DNA of 43,468 nt from a virus: the IMG/VR virus record IMGVR_UViG_3300047558_000266, positions 1 to 43,468 of that record; one strand, 5' to 3'. Under the pieces are notes generated by a model that saw only the letters and a list, made by a program, of their open reading frames with translations, was not told the origin of the DNA and made no database searches. Below are positions 24,963 to 33,489 of the stretch, piece by piece; the first letter of the stretch is position 1; each line of letters begins with the position of its first letter. The position numbers and the translations under genes are program-made.

Positions 24963-25418
24963 ATGACTAAGCCAATTAAAATTTCCAGTAATCAAGTGGC
25001 TAAAAATGCTCCCATATTTTTGGTTGCTGGCTCACCCGAACTTGTTGATTTAGATCCAGCATTTGTTAGAATTGTTGGTGGAGATGTCGCAAGTAAATAT
25101 GCTCAAGCATATTTGGCTGGAGGAGATTTTGGTGGAAGTTCTGGTGATCCTTCTGATACACCAGGTAGTCCAGTAGATCCAGGTTCTTCAGATCCAAAGC
25201 CAGATCCAACATGGGTACTTCAGCCAGTAGCAGATGAAGGCCAAGCAAGCTATACCATATCGGTAAGAGGCTTTCCGCCAGATTTATCTGATATACAGAT
25301 TTTAAAGCAAGAGGTTGACTTTAGTGTTGTTCCACCAAAAGTTAATATTACATTTAGAGTTCATAACTCTACTGGAAGGCAAGTGATTGGATTGAATGCG
25401 TTGGTACCTAAACAATGA
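24963..25418 (+). CDS. Small tail-tip protein with Pro/Ser/Asp linker, probably leaderless
   Basis: 151 residues. The ATG is at the expected transcription start of the TGGTATAAT promoter, and there is no ribosome binding site, so this mRNA is probably leaderless. Residues about 1-50 are a mixed segment ('DPAFVRIVGGDVASKYAQAY'). Residues about 55-80 are a Gly/Ser/Asp/Pro linker (DPSDTPGSPVDPGSSDPKPD). The C-terminus, about 85-151, is a beta domain ('SYTISVRGFPPDLSDIQILK', 'KVNITFRVHN'). It overlaps the next gene by four bases. A tail-tip or fibre connector is the likely role; I do not recognise the family. Confidence 0.6.
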   Translation: MTKPIKISSNQVAKNAPIFLVAGSPELVDLDPAFVRIVGGDVASKYAQAYLAGGDFGGSSGDPSDTPGSPVDPGSSDPKPDPTWVLQPVADEGQASYTISVRGFPPDLSDIQILKQEVDFSVVPPKVNITFRVHNSTGRQVIGLNALVPKQ

Positions 25419-26290
25419 TTACTAAATTTGGAAAAAGATTTATAACATCTTATTTGGCTGGCGGAACAGTATTCCCAGCACAAGAGATGGCGTTTGGCAT
25501 TGATTCAACTGCTGTAGATTCAAACGGTAATGATACAAGACTAGGATTTGAATTTTATCGTTTTCCAATTTCATTAGGAACAATTGATATTCAAACAGAT
25601 GAACTAGGCGTAAGTACATATGCTGTTGTTTATAAAACAACAATTCCTCAAGATGTTGCTGGAGTAATTAAAGAGGTTGGTCTTTATCCAACAAGCAGGG
25701 GATCCTTGAATGCTACAGACAGCAAGTTCATAACTGACTTTGAAAACAACATGCTTTGGTTTGATGAAAATTTATATAATCCTGAATTAGTTTCTACTCC
25801 AACACCAAGAGTTGGATCAACAATGTTTAAAGTACAATCATTAGCAAGCTCATCAAAAGAATTTGTTTCAAAAGTTGATACATTTAATTTGGCTGGTTAT
25901 AGCTCTAACGACACAATCACATTGGCGTATAATCAGGCAGATACAAACTTATCATCTATAAAGGTAAAATTTTATAGCTCTGATACAGATTATCTATATA
26001 CAACTTTTAGCGGTTTTTCTTCAACTGGAGAATCAATAAAGGAAGCAGCATTATCTACATTAGCAATAAGTGGTACTCCAGATTCAACTTCAATTGTTAA
26101 AGTTGGAGTAGAGGTTACAGCGAAATCTTCAGGCGACACAGTAGTGTACCTTGACGGATTAAGAATTAATGACGAGGATACCTTTGACCCTAGATATGGA
26201 ATCATTGCTCGTTCTGTTCTTCCTTCACCACTTATAAAGTTAGCTGGAAGACCTGTTGATATAGAGTATAGATTGGCACTTAACTTTTAA
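25415..26290 (+). CDS. Minor tail protein (fibre base candidate)
   Basis: 291 residues, ATGA overlap with the preceding gene. The N-terminal 120 residues (GKRFITSYLAGGTVFPAQEMAFG, written here in part: 'TSYLAGGTVFPAQEMAFG') resemble proteins at the base of tail fibres, with a 'GVIKEVGLYP' strand typical of fibre collars. The C-terminal half is a beta sandwich (about 135-255: 'FNLAGYSSNDTITLAYNQ', 'TVVYLDGLRINDED') like a carbohydrate-binding module. TAATG overlap leads into a large fibre gene. No enzymatic motif visible, so a structural adaptor is proposed. Confidence 0.6.
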   Translation: MITKFGKRFITSYLAGGTVFPAQEMAFGIDSTAVDSNGNDTRLGFEFYRFPISLGTIDIQTDELGVSTYAVVYKTTIPQDVAGVIKEVGLYPTSRGSLNATDSKFITDFENNMLWFDENLYNPELVSTPTPRVGSTMFKVQSLASSSKEFVSKVDTFNLAGYSSNDTITLAYNQADTNLSSIKVKFYSSDTDYLYTTFSGFSSTGESIKEAALSTLAISGTPDSTSIVKVGVEVTAKSSGDTVVYLDGLRINDEDTFDPRYGIIARSVLPSPLIKLAGRPVDIEYRLALNF

Positions 26291-28692
26291 TGGCAAACTT
26301 AACTGTACCCGCTGATTTAACCTTTACTGGATATCCAGATCCATCAGATAAAAATTATTATGATGTTACAGTAAAAGGTTTAAATCCTGACACACATTAT
26401 GGGATACAGTTTCAGTGGGTTTTTGCTGACGGAACAAAAAGCGACTGGTCAGCAACAAGAGATGCTTTATCGAGTTTAATTACAACACCAGGACAGCCAG
26501 ACCTTGGAGTAAATGATGTTATAGGTGGGCCAGGATACATTAAGGTAACGTGGTCTGGAACAGCTGGAGGATCAACTCTTTCTGACATTGCAAGAGTTGA
26601 TGTTTATATTAGCGGTGCACCATTTGATGGAACAAAGCCAGCAGATTCATTTACATCTGCGGGAACAAAAACAATTGCGGCTCCATCAGGAACATACATT
26701 GTAAAATTAAAAGCAGTCCGTTCAGATGGAACAACATCATCTTTATTTAGCGTGACTAGAACAATTAATGTACAGGGAATTGGTCAGGTTGTAGAAACCC
26801 CAACATTACCTACTGGATTAAGCGTAGTATCAATTCCTTTTGGAGTTCAAGTAAACTGGAATGGAACATATAGCTCTGGATCATTTAAAGGCTTTCAATC
26901 AATTGTTGTTAATGCTTCAACTACAAATCTAGGAGAGTCTGTAACTTCTGAACCAGGGGTTCCAGTAGCTCAACTATCTGTTAATAATGCAGTCAATAGT
27001 GCAAACATCCCACTCGGTGCAAATGTCGGTTACGGATTTGATACATTTTATTACTATATTGCTACAAATACAGACGGCACCTTATACAAAGAAGATAATG
27101 TAGCTACATGGAAAAGAATTAATTCTGTTGGAGTTAGACCAACAAAAGCAAATAAAATAGATTTAGAAAATGGCGTTATATCAATTGAAAATTTAGTTGC
27201 TGGCAATGGTGCATTTACAACATACCTTAAAGCTGGATCAGACACTGGGGCACGAGTAACTCTTAGTGGACTGACAACAACTTCTAATGGCGTTCTTCCA
27301 GGACTTACAATTTATAAGTCAGATGGTACAGAAGCACTTCGTGCTGGTTTAACTGGAGATGTTACATTTAGCGGAGATATAAGTGCAGCAACAGGAACAC
27401 TTAAGAATGCATTAAATGTTGGAACTGCCGTAAATGGAAAGTATCCATTTAGTGTTTCAAGTAGTGGTGTAATAAGATCTGTTGCTGGAACTATTGGCGG
27501 TTTTACTATTGATGAAACATCTATTCAGTCAAACGGTAATAATTTTCAATTAGATAGCACTAATGGAAGGCTTGCCGTTGGCCCTATTACTGGTTCACAT
27601 ATTGAGATTGATGGAACAAGTGGAATTATTCATAAGACGAATTCTTCTGCCTCGGGCAATTTTGAACTAACTTCATCTGGCCACCTAACCCTTGGTTCAA
27701 CATCTGGTACTGGAAATTATTTGCAGTGGGATGGAACAAACCTAAATATTCGTGGTGGAATTACAATTACAAGCGGACCAACATATGATGATATTCAAAC
27801 AGCAAAAAATGGTGTGGGCGGAATTGTAACTTTAACTAGTGCTCTCGCAGATGGAACTGGATTTAATAATGGGCAGGCAAAAAGTTTAACTGATCTTGTG
27901 AATTTCTATAAGGGTCTAGATACACTGCTTTATGGAGATTACACAAAGATTGATGGCGGAAAAATTTCAACTGGTATTATTCAGTCTACACAATATATAA
28001 CTATTAATGGGGTAAACGTTCCTTCAACAAAAATTAATTTAAATACTGGAGAGTTTTCAATTGGTGGAGGATCTCTTGCATTTAACTCCAGCACTGCAGA
28101 GGCAACACTTACATTTAATGCTACTCATGATCAGCCATTTCAAATTAAAGCAGTTGCTGGAACATCAATTTCTTCATCAAGCTATACATATAATTGGGAT
28201 GGAACTATTGGAGATGGAGTTGGATCTGCAGATGCAACGGAAACAATTAGAATTATTGAAACTGGTGAAACGTCTTTAAGCCAAACGGAAACAATTGGTC
28301 TTATTCAAAAAAATGGAGATGGTTCAACTGGACCAAGATTACTTATGTCCACTGGTTCTGGAGGAATTACAGAAGTTGGTGCATATGGAACTACAAACAA
28401 ATCTTCAATTATTTTTAATAATGGCCATATAATATTTCATTCTAATATATCTAAGCCATATATTATGGAAGGATTGGGACAAACACAACATCCAAATTAT
28501 AGTTACGTAGATATTCCTACTACACTTAATATTAATGCATCTGGTACACTTAGCAGAGGAAGAGCTTTTTTCCGCTCTGGAAATACAGAACAAAATATTT
28601 TGCATGGTGATTATTGGCAAAATAATTATGATAGCTCAGGTTATTCTTGGATAGGTGTGTCTGGGGATATTATTTTTAGTACATCGGATTAA
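26290..28692 (+). CDS. Tail fibre with Fn3 head and beta-structured shaft
   Basis: 800 residues, start in TAATG. Residues about 1-165 hold two Fn3-like units ('YYDVTVKGLNPDTHYGIQF', 'GYIKVTWSGTAGGSTLSDIA'). A third similar unit is at about 170-275. From about 290 the sequence becomes a shaft typical of phage fibres: 'GDISAATGTLKNALNVG', 'GTIGGFTIDETSIQ', 'NYLQWDGTNLNIRG', a motif series I know from many siphovirus receptor-binding fibres. The C-terminal 250 residues are unique and probably contain the receptor-contact tip. A capping 'NASGTLSRGRAFFRSGN' segment precedes the end. Host-range determinant by inference. Confidence 0.75.
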   Translation: MANLTVPADLTFTGYPDPSDKNYYDVTVKGLNPDTHYGIQFQWVFADGTKSDWSATRDALSSLITTPGQPDLGVNDVIGGPGYIKVTWSGTAGGSTLSDIARVDVYISGAPFDGTKPADSFTSAGTKTIAAPSGTYIVKLKAVRSDGTTSSLFSVTRTINVQGIGQVVETPTLPTGLSVVSIPFGVQVNWNGTYSSGSFKGFQSIVVNASTTNLGESVTSEPGVPVAQLSVNNAVNSANIPLGANVGYGFDTFYYYIATNTDGTLYKEDNVATWKRINSVGVRPTKANKIDLENGVISIENLVAGNGAFTTYLKAGSDTGARVTLSGLTTTSNGVLPGLTIYKSDGTEALRAGLTGDVTFSGDISAATGTLKNALNVGTAVNGKYPFSVSSSGVIRSVAGTIGGFTIDETSIQSNGNNFQLDSTNGRLAVGPITGSHIEIDGTSGIIHKTNSSASGNFELTSSGHLTLGSTSGTGNYLQWDGTNLNIRGGITITSGPTYDDIQTAKNGVGGIVTLTSALADGTGFNNGQAKSLTDLVNFYKGLDTLLYGDYTKIDGGKISTGIIQSTQYITINGVNVPSTKINLNTGEFSIGGGSLAFNSSTAEATLTFNATHDQPFQIKAVAGTSISSSSYTYNWDGTIGDGVGSADATETIRIIETGETSLSQTETIGLIQKNGDGSTGPRLLMSTGSGGITEVGAYGTTNKSSIIFNNGHIIFHSNISKPYIMEGLGQTQHPNYSYVDIPTTLNINASGTLSRGRAFFRSGNTEQNILHGDYWQNNYDSSGYSWIGVSGDIIFSTSD

Positions 28693-28695
28693 AAA

Positions 28696-31600
28696 ATGGC
28701 TGGCAAATCTTATATTAAGGGATCTTCAAAGTGGTCTCAAATAAAAAGAATGTACGTCAAAACTGGTCCAGTATGGACATCAGTTAGAAAAGCCTATATT
28801 AAAACTGGAAATGTTTGGAAGAAGATGTTTGATTCTTCCAGTAGAGTCCCATATACAACTGAAACTCCTACAATTAGACACGATTCATATACTGGAACAA
28901 TTGTTTCAAGTTTATCTCTTAGTACACTTGATCCAACTGGAGAATCTAGAGTTGGTATTAAATTATGGGGAAGAGAAAATCCATCATCATGGGGAAATGC
29001 CCCATTTACATCACAAACATATCAATGGTATGCTGCTGACAATAAAGAAGGAACCAACGCATACATAATTAAAGACACCTCAGATACATATTATGTTGGA
29101 TCATCAGAAAATAATGCTGACTATGATGGACTATATTTATTTTTTAGAGCATTGTATACAAATGCATATGGAACTGGTACAGCCAATAGCTTGCCAGTTT
29201 ATGTTCACAAATTGGCTCCATCAAAAATGACTGGTGCTAGTGGTGTGGTAAGTGGAATATCTTCAACTGCAACACAAGTTGGAACCCCTATTCAGTTTGA
29301 TTATGCCTGGCATAACGAATACTATAAGTCTATTGATCAGTTTGAATCTAAGATAGAATGGTATAGAGGATACCCATTATCAGATAAAAGCAATTTACTG
29401 CAAAGCAGAGCCATTTGGTATACAAATAAAGTTACAGAAAATGATACTGAGTTGTCTGGAGATGATACATATACTCCAGTACTAGGAGATGTTGGAAGCA
29501 CAATTTATGTTGTTATGACTGGCAATAACACATATACTTTGCCGCCATTACAATCTGCTATTTTTTCTAGTCCAAATGTTAGCACATTTTACACATCTAC
29601 TACAGTTAGCACTAAACCAGTTATAAATAATCCTGTTACAATTTCTAAGCTAGATGGATATCAGACAGTTGGATTTAGGTTATCTGCAAATACACAAACA
29701 TATACTCCATCTGCAACAACAGTATATTGGGGCTGGCAGTGGGCCTCATCACCAACCGCACCAGACACATCTTGGAGGGCACTACAGTCAAGGTATCTTT
29801 CTCCTGTTATCTATAGTTATATAACTACAAATTATTTTGGATCGGAGTCAAATCAGGGTATTGATCATACTCTTTATATTCCTTCCACCGCATACGATGG
29901 TTCTGCAGATGTAAGTTTAGTTGGAAAGTACTTGAGGTTTTATTCTATTGGCGTTGCATCTGGAGCTACATCAGATACAAATAATTCAACAAGTGTAATT
30001 GGTCCCATATATGATGTTCCAACATCTGCTGGTGCACCATCAATTTATTTTAATAGTCCATATAGCTCTTCATATGCATACATCAGAGCTTTTTGGAATC
30101 CAGCAACTTATTCTTTAGACTATACACTTCAATATCAATCTGGAAGCACATGGGTTGATGTATTGACAGTTACAGATGCTCCACAATATGTCTCTACAGG
30201 TGGAATATTGGTTCCTACAGGCAATTTAACATTTAGAGTTAAAACAAGAAACGGAGATGGCTTAGAGGCATACTCTTCAACTGTTCAATTTGATGTTCCT
30301 TCGGGATATTCGTTTGCATTTGGCAATTATTTATATCCAAATACTAATGGACAAATTGGTCTTGATAATGGAACAACATCAACTACTCCATCTGGCGGAA
30401 GACTCCTTGCGATTTATCCTAAAGATCTAGCTGAAACAACTACAGGGTATTATTCTGATGACAGATATTATTATATTCAATTTTCTGGATATCAGTATAA
30501 TCAGGTTGGAGTTGCTGCATATGCATTAAGATATCAAGTTAAATTTGATAGTCAGAATCCTTCATATGCAGATGTCCTTATCTGCAACAAAGGGTCTTCT
30601 TTAACTTTATCTACATCTGCTGGTCTATACAATGGATCAACACAAATATCTGGATTGCCAGGCCCATATGTACTTCAAACAAATACAACATTTAGAATAT
30701 ATATGGACGGATCTGGAGGAAGTTTTGGTCAAATTCAAGCACAAATTCCTTCTGCAAACTTTATAACTCATCCATTAGATTTTGGAGGTACAGATGACGG
30801 ATATCACAGTATCTTAACAGCAAAAAATCAATATCAAACAGATATGCTAAATGTTACAACTACAACAGTTAACTCAAGCGGAATATCTATAGCTTTTAAT
30901 GGGGTAAATAATTATTCTTATTACAACTATACTGTAAACACTGGTGGATATTATGGAACCTTATTTGCCTCTGGGAATAATCAAACAGCAAATCCATTGA
31001 ATGTGGGAAGCTTAACTGGAGGCACTAGATATTATGTAACTATAACTCCATATAATTCTTTAAATCAGCCTGGAACCTCATACCAAAACTTTTTTGATGC
31101 ACCGAGTGCACCATCAGCTTTTACAACTATTTCTGGATCAAAGGGTTTTCCATCTGGTGCAGTTCAAAATACTTCTCAGCCAACTGGTAATAGAACTTTA
31201 AGCGTATCATGGAATGCTTCAACAAATGGACCTAATTACGAAGTTCAATATGAGGGAAGCAACGATAATTCTACTTGGACAATCTTGCAGTCTTTAGCTG
31301 GATCAACTTATAAAACAGTCACATCTGATACTTACGTTGCTGCATATTATAAGTATTATAGATTTTCTGTACGTGCAAGAGGTGCTGACTATTCTCTTAC
31401 AAATGCTGCATATTCTGATGGAGGTACATCAACAAGTTTAGTTTATAGAACACTTACTGGAACAGATCCATCAAATGTAACACTAGGAACAGTAACAAAA
31501 ACTTCTACCACAGCCTCTATTCCATTTACAATACCAGCTGGTGGATCAAATACTATTGACTGGATACAGTACTCAACAGATGCGGTTAGTTGGTCAAATA

Positions 31601-32514
31601 CATATACCTCTCCACTATCATTATCATCATTGACTGCAAGTACTTCCTATACTTATTATTTTAGAGCATTGAACTATGATGGTCTTACTTCTGGAACCAC
31701 ATCGGCTTCTTTTACTACGGATGCAACTCCAGCAGTTATTCCAACAATCACAATGGGATCAAATACTGGAGTTACCCAAACTGCTGGTACAATTAATTGG
31801 ACATCAACAAATCAGTCTAGCTATAGTTCAGATGGAACATTTAGCGGAACTGGAACTACTGGAACTTCTATTTCAAAAACTGGACTAACAGCAGGAACAA
31901 CATATACTGGCACAGTTACTGTAACATCATCAACTGGTAATACTGCACAAGCTAACTATAGCCTTACAACATCCTCGCTTACATCATATACAATTACATA
32001 TGATGGAAATGGAGCTACTAGCGGAAGCACTACAGCTACAACTGGAAACGGATCTGTTACTCTTAGATCCAATGGATTTACAAGAACTAACTGTTCATTT
32101 TCAAGTTGGAATACAAATGCGGCAGGAACTGGAACAAACTATAATGCTGGAGCATCTTATACTCTTAGTGCAGACGTAACTCTTTATGCAAAATGGACTG
32201 CTAACTCTAACTCTGCAACTGCACCTACAGTAACATGGGTTGGAAACTTTGGAAGTGGTACAACTAGCTATAAGAGATGGACATTGTCTGGAGGAACAGT
32301 TACTGGTGGAACTGCTACGGGATACCAGTATGCAATTAGTTCAATAAGTGGTACATCTGGATTTGGAGCCTGGAGTGCAACAACAACTGCTACAACAATT
32401 GATATAACAGTTGCAAATGCCTCAACAAATCCAAGATGGCTAGTTGCAAGAAGAGTATATACTGATGGACTAGGGGTAACAAAAACTGGAACTGCAAGCA
32501 GCCCAGGTGTATAA
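28696..32514 (+). CDS. Giant surface adhesin with Ig, Fn3 and InlB-type repeat
   Basis: 1272 residues, three bases after the fibre stop, no Shine-Dalgarno. Residues 5-46 hold three 14-residue repeats of Y-[IV]-K-x-x-x-x-W. Ig-like units follow, for example about 60-180 ('YQWYAADN', 'RALYTNAYGTGTANS') and about 180-310. Several Fn3-like domains lie at about 710-1040 ('YYKYYRFSVRARGADYS', SYTYYFRALNYDGLTSG). At about 1098-1170 is one InlB B-repeat/Flg_new unit (YTITYDGNGATSGST to 'VTLYAKWTAN'), a module of bacterial surface adhesins. It finishes with an 'SGFGAWSATTTATTIDITVA' unit. A virion adhesin for host or matrix contact; the target is unknown. Confidence 0.75.
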   Translation: MAGKSYIKGSSKWSQIKRMYVKTGPVWTSVRKAYIKTGNVWKKMFDSSSRVPYTTETPTIRHDSYTGTIVSSLSLSTLDPTGESRVGIKLWGRENPSSWGNAPFTSQTYQWYAADNKEGTNAYIIKDTSDTYYVGSSENNADYDGLYLFFRALYTNAYGTGTANSLPVYVHKLAPSKMTGASGVVSGISSTATQVGTPIQFDYAWHNEYYKSIDQFESKIEWYRGYPLSDKSNLLQSRAIWYTNKVTENDTELSGDDTYTPVLGDVGSTIYVVMTGNNTYTLPPLQSAIFSSPNVSTFYTSTTVSTKPVINNPVTISKLDGYQTVGFRLSANTQTYTPSATTVYWGWQWASSPTAPDTSWRALQSRYLSPVIYSYITTNYFGSESNQGIDHTLYIPSTAYDGSADVSLVGKYLRFYSIGVASGATSDTNNSTSVIGPIYDVPTSAGAPSIYFNSPYSSSYAYIRAFWNPATYSLDYTLQYQSGSTWVDVLTVTDAPQYVSTGGILVPTGNLTFRVKTRNGDGLEAYSSTVQFDVPSGYSFAFGNYLYPNTNGQIGLDNGTTSTTPSGGRLLAIYPKDLAETTTGYYSDDRYYYIQFSGYQYNQVGVAAYALRYQVKFDSQNPSYADVLICNKGSSLTLSTSAGLYNGSTQISGLPGPYVLQTNTTFRIYMDGSGGSFGQIQAQIPSANFITHPLDFGGTDDGYHSILTAKNQYQTDMLNVTTTTVNSSGISIAFNGVNNYSYYNYTVNTGGYYGTLFASGNNQTANPLNVGSLTGGTRYYVTITPYNSLNQPGTSYQNFFDAPSAPSAFTTISGSKGFPSGAVQNTSQPTGNRTLSVSWNASTNGPNYEVQYEGSNDNSTWTILQSLAGSTYKTVTSDTYVAAYYKYYRFSVRARGADYSLTNAAYSDGGTSTSLVYRTLTGTDPSNVTLGTVTKTSTTASIPFTIPAGGSNTIDWIQYSTDAVSWSNTYTSPLSLSSLTASTSYTYYFRALNYDGLTSGTTSASFTTDATPAVIPTITMGSNTGVTQTAGTINWTSTNQSSYSSDGTFSGTGTTGTSISKTGLTAGTTYTGTVTVTSSTGNTAQANYSLTTSSLTSYTITYDGNGATSGSTTATTGNGSVTLRSNGFTRTNCSFSSWNTNAAGTGTNYNAGASYTLSADVTLYAKWTANSNSATAPTVTWVGNFGSGTTSYKRWTLSGGTVTGGTATGYQYAISSISGTSGFGAWSATTTATTIDITVANASTNPRWLVARRVYTDGLGVTKTGTASSPGV

Positions 32515-32524
32515 AAGAAAGGTA

Positions 32525-32542
32525 TTGACCCTATAGGGTTAA
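32525..32542. promoter_or_regulatory. Operator-like palindrome over the -35
   Basis: TTGACCCTA followed by TAGGGTTAA: an 18-base palindrome with eight of nine pairs matching and a perfect 12-base core ACCCTATAGGGT. It covers the -35 and the start of the spacer, where a bound repressor would block polymerase. No second copy was noticed elsewhere in the window. Confidence 0.5.
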
Positions 32543-32553
32543 TTTGCTATAAT
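32525..32553 (+). promoter_or_regulatory. Near-consensus promoter for the small post-adhesin operon
   Basis: TTGACC (32525-32530), 17-base spacer, TATAAT (32548-32553) with TG at 32545-32546 (TGCTATAAT): one of the best vegetative promoters in the window. Transcription from about 32560 would begin in the Shine-Dalgarno AGGAGG (32559-32564) of the next gene, giving a very short leader. Confidence 0.82.
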
Positions 32554-32569
32554 ATAACAGGAGGAACAA

Positions 32570-32794
32570 ATGACAACACTACTAACAAAAGAGGATAAGC
32601 TAAATATCCTTAATCAGCACATGAAGAATATTGAATATGCTATTTATGGCGTAGAGCTAGATATTATTGAATATTCTGCATCAATAGATCAAGATGCCGC
32701 ATATGCATCAAAGCTTAATGAAAGACTTACAGAGTTACAGGCCAAGAAAACACTCTTGGATTCTGAAAAGGCAGATCTTACAGCAGGAGCATAA
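32570..32794 (+). CDS. Small coiled-coil protein, function unknown
   Basis: 74 residues, AGGAGG five bases before the ATG. Acidic and almost entirely helical; residues about 38-70 (YASKLNERLTELQAKKTLLD) have heptad-like spacing. First gene of a three-gene unit with its own strong promoter, after the tail adhesins and before the replication genes. TAATG overlap with the next gene, also helical, suggests the two products act together. No membrane segment, so a holin is unlikely. Confidence 0.6.
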   Translation: MTTLLTKEDKLNILNQHMKNIEYAIYGVELDIIEYSASIDQDAAYASKLNERLTELQAKKTLLDSEKADLTAGA

Positions 32795-32991
32795 TGGAAA
32801 AGGCAGAGTTAATTATCACAGCCTTACAACAAAGAATTGGTGAAATTGTCTCACAGTATGAGACACAGGTTGCTATTCTTAGAGCTGAGTTAACAACATT
32901 AATGACACAGCAAGAACAAAAGTCTCAGGCAATTCAGGACTACAGTAATGAGTTGCTTGAAAAAATTGAATTTGGAGATACAGAAGTCTAA
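32794..32991 (+). CDS. Small coiled-coil protein, partner of the preceding gene
   Basis: 65 residues, translationally coupled on both sides by TAATG overlaps. A single long helix with hydrophobic heptad positions (ELIITALQQRIGEIVSQYE, 'VAILRAELTTLMTQQ') and an acidic end. No Cys, no signal peptide and no transmembrane helix. It may dimerise with the preceding protein. Function unknown. Confidence 0.58.
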   Translation: MEKAELIITALQQRIGEIVSQYETQVAILRAELTTLMTQQEQKSQAIQDYSNELLEKIEFGDTEV

Positions 32992-33422
32992 TGGCAGATA
33001 TTGTTTTTCAAGACGGTGGACCAATTAGTTCAACTCAATTGCAAAGTTTAGTTACTAAAATTAATGAAATTGATGCAAAGGCAACATCATTCCCAGACCA
33101 ATTTGGTGCATTAGCAAATAAAGCTATTGCTCAAAAGATGATTGCTGGAGTTCATAACGTTGGTGGAGTTGATCTTTCAAAAACATATAAAGAGATTGCT
33201 ATAACATTTGAGCCACCACTTACAGCAGAGCCAGCTTCAGTACAGGTTACAGTTGAAACAACATCTACTGATTCTGAAATTATTTCATTTATCAAGGGTG
33301 GAACAGCAAAAGCTAGTGGAGTAACAGTTGTCCTTACAAGAGCAAAGAGCAGCCTAGGAAAAGATATTAGCACTCCAGCATCAGTAAAGCTACATTATTT
33401 TGCAGTAGCAAAGAGCTCATAG
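32991..33422 (+). CDS. Probable virion-associated beta protein
   Basis: 143 residues, start in TAATG. The N-terminal helix (STQLQSLVTKINEIDAKATS) precedes a beta domain of about 85 residues ('KEIAITFEPPLTAEPASVQV', 'ASVKLHYFAVAKSS'). A short trimer-forming helix followed by a beta sandwich is the plan of many phage fibre and decoration proteins. The final TAG lies at the edge of the next promoter. Role in the virion inferred; no family recognised. Confidence 0.55.
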   Translation: MADIVFQDGGPISSTQLQSLVTKINEIDAKATSFPDQFGALANKAIAQKMIAGVHNVGGVDLSKTYKEIAITFEPPLTAEPASVQVTVETTSTDSEIISFIKGGTAKASGVTVVLTRAKSSLGKDISTPASVKLHYFAVAKSS

Positions 33423-33425
33423 TAC

Positions 33426-33453
33426 TTGACAATCCAATAAATAATAGTACAAT
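33426..33453 (+). promoter_or_regulatory. Strong promoter placed before a hairpin terminator
   Basis: TTGACA (33426-33431, perfect -35), 16-base spacer, TACAAT (33448-33453). The start is expected near 33460. A copy of ATAGTAC overlaps each element (33419-33425 and 33444-33450), a possible paired regulator site. A terminator-like hairpin begins six bases after the predicted start. Confidence 0.7.
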
Positions 33454-33465
33454 TATCAAAACAAC

Positions 33466-33489
33466 AAGTCACGACAATCGTGACTTTTT
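33466..33489 (+). terminator. Hairpin with T-run at the 5' end of the metallophosphoesterase transcript
   Basis: AAGTCACGA (33466-33474), loop CAA, TCGTGACTT (33478-33486), then a T-run ending at 33489: a perfect nine-pair stem. By sequence it is a classic intrinsic terminator that would stop the structural transcript coming from upstream. It also lies directly after a promoter and touches the GTG at 33490, so it could act as an attenuator or 5' stabiliser. Confidence 0.7.
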
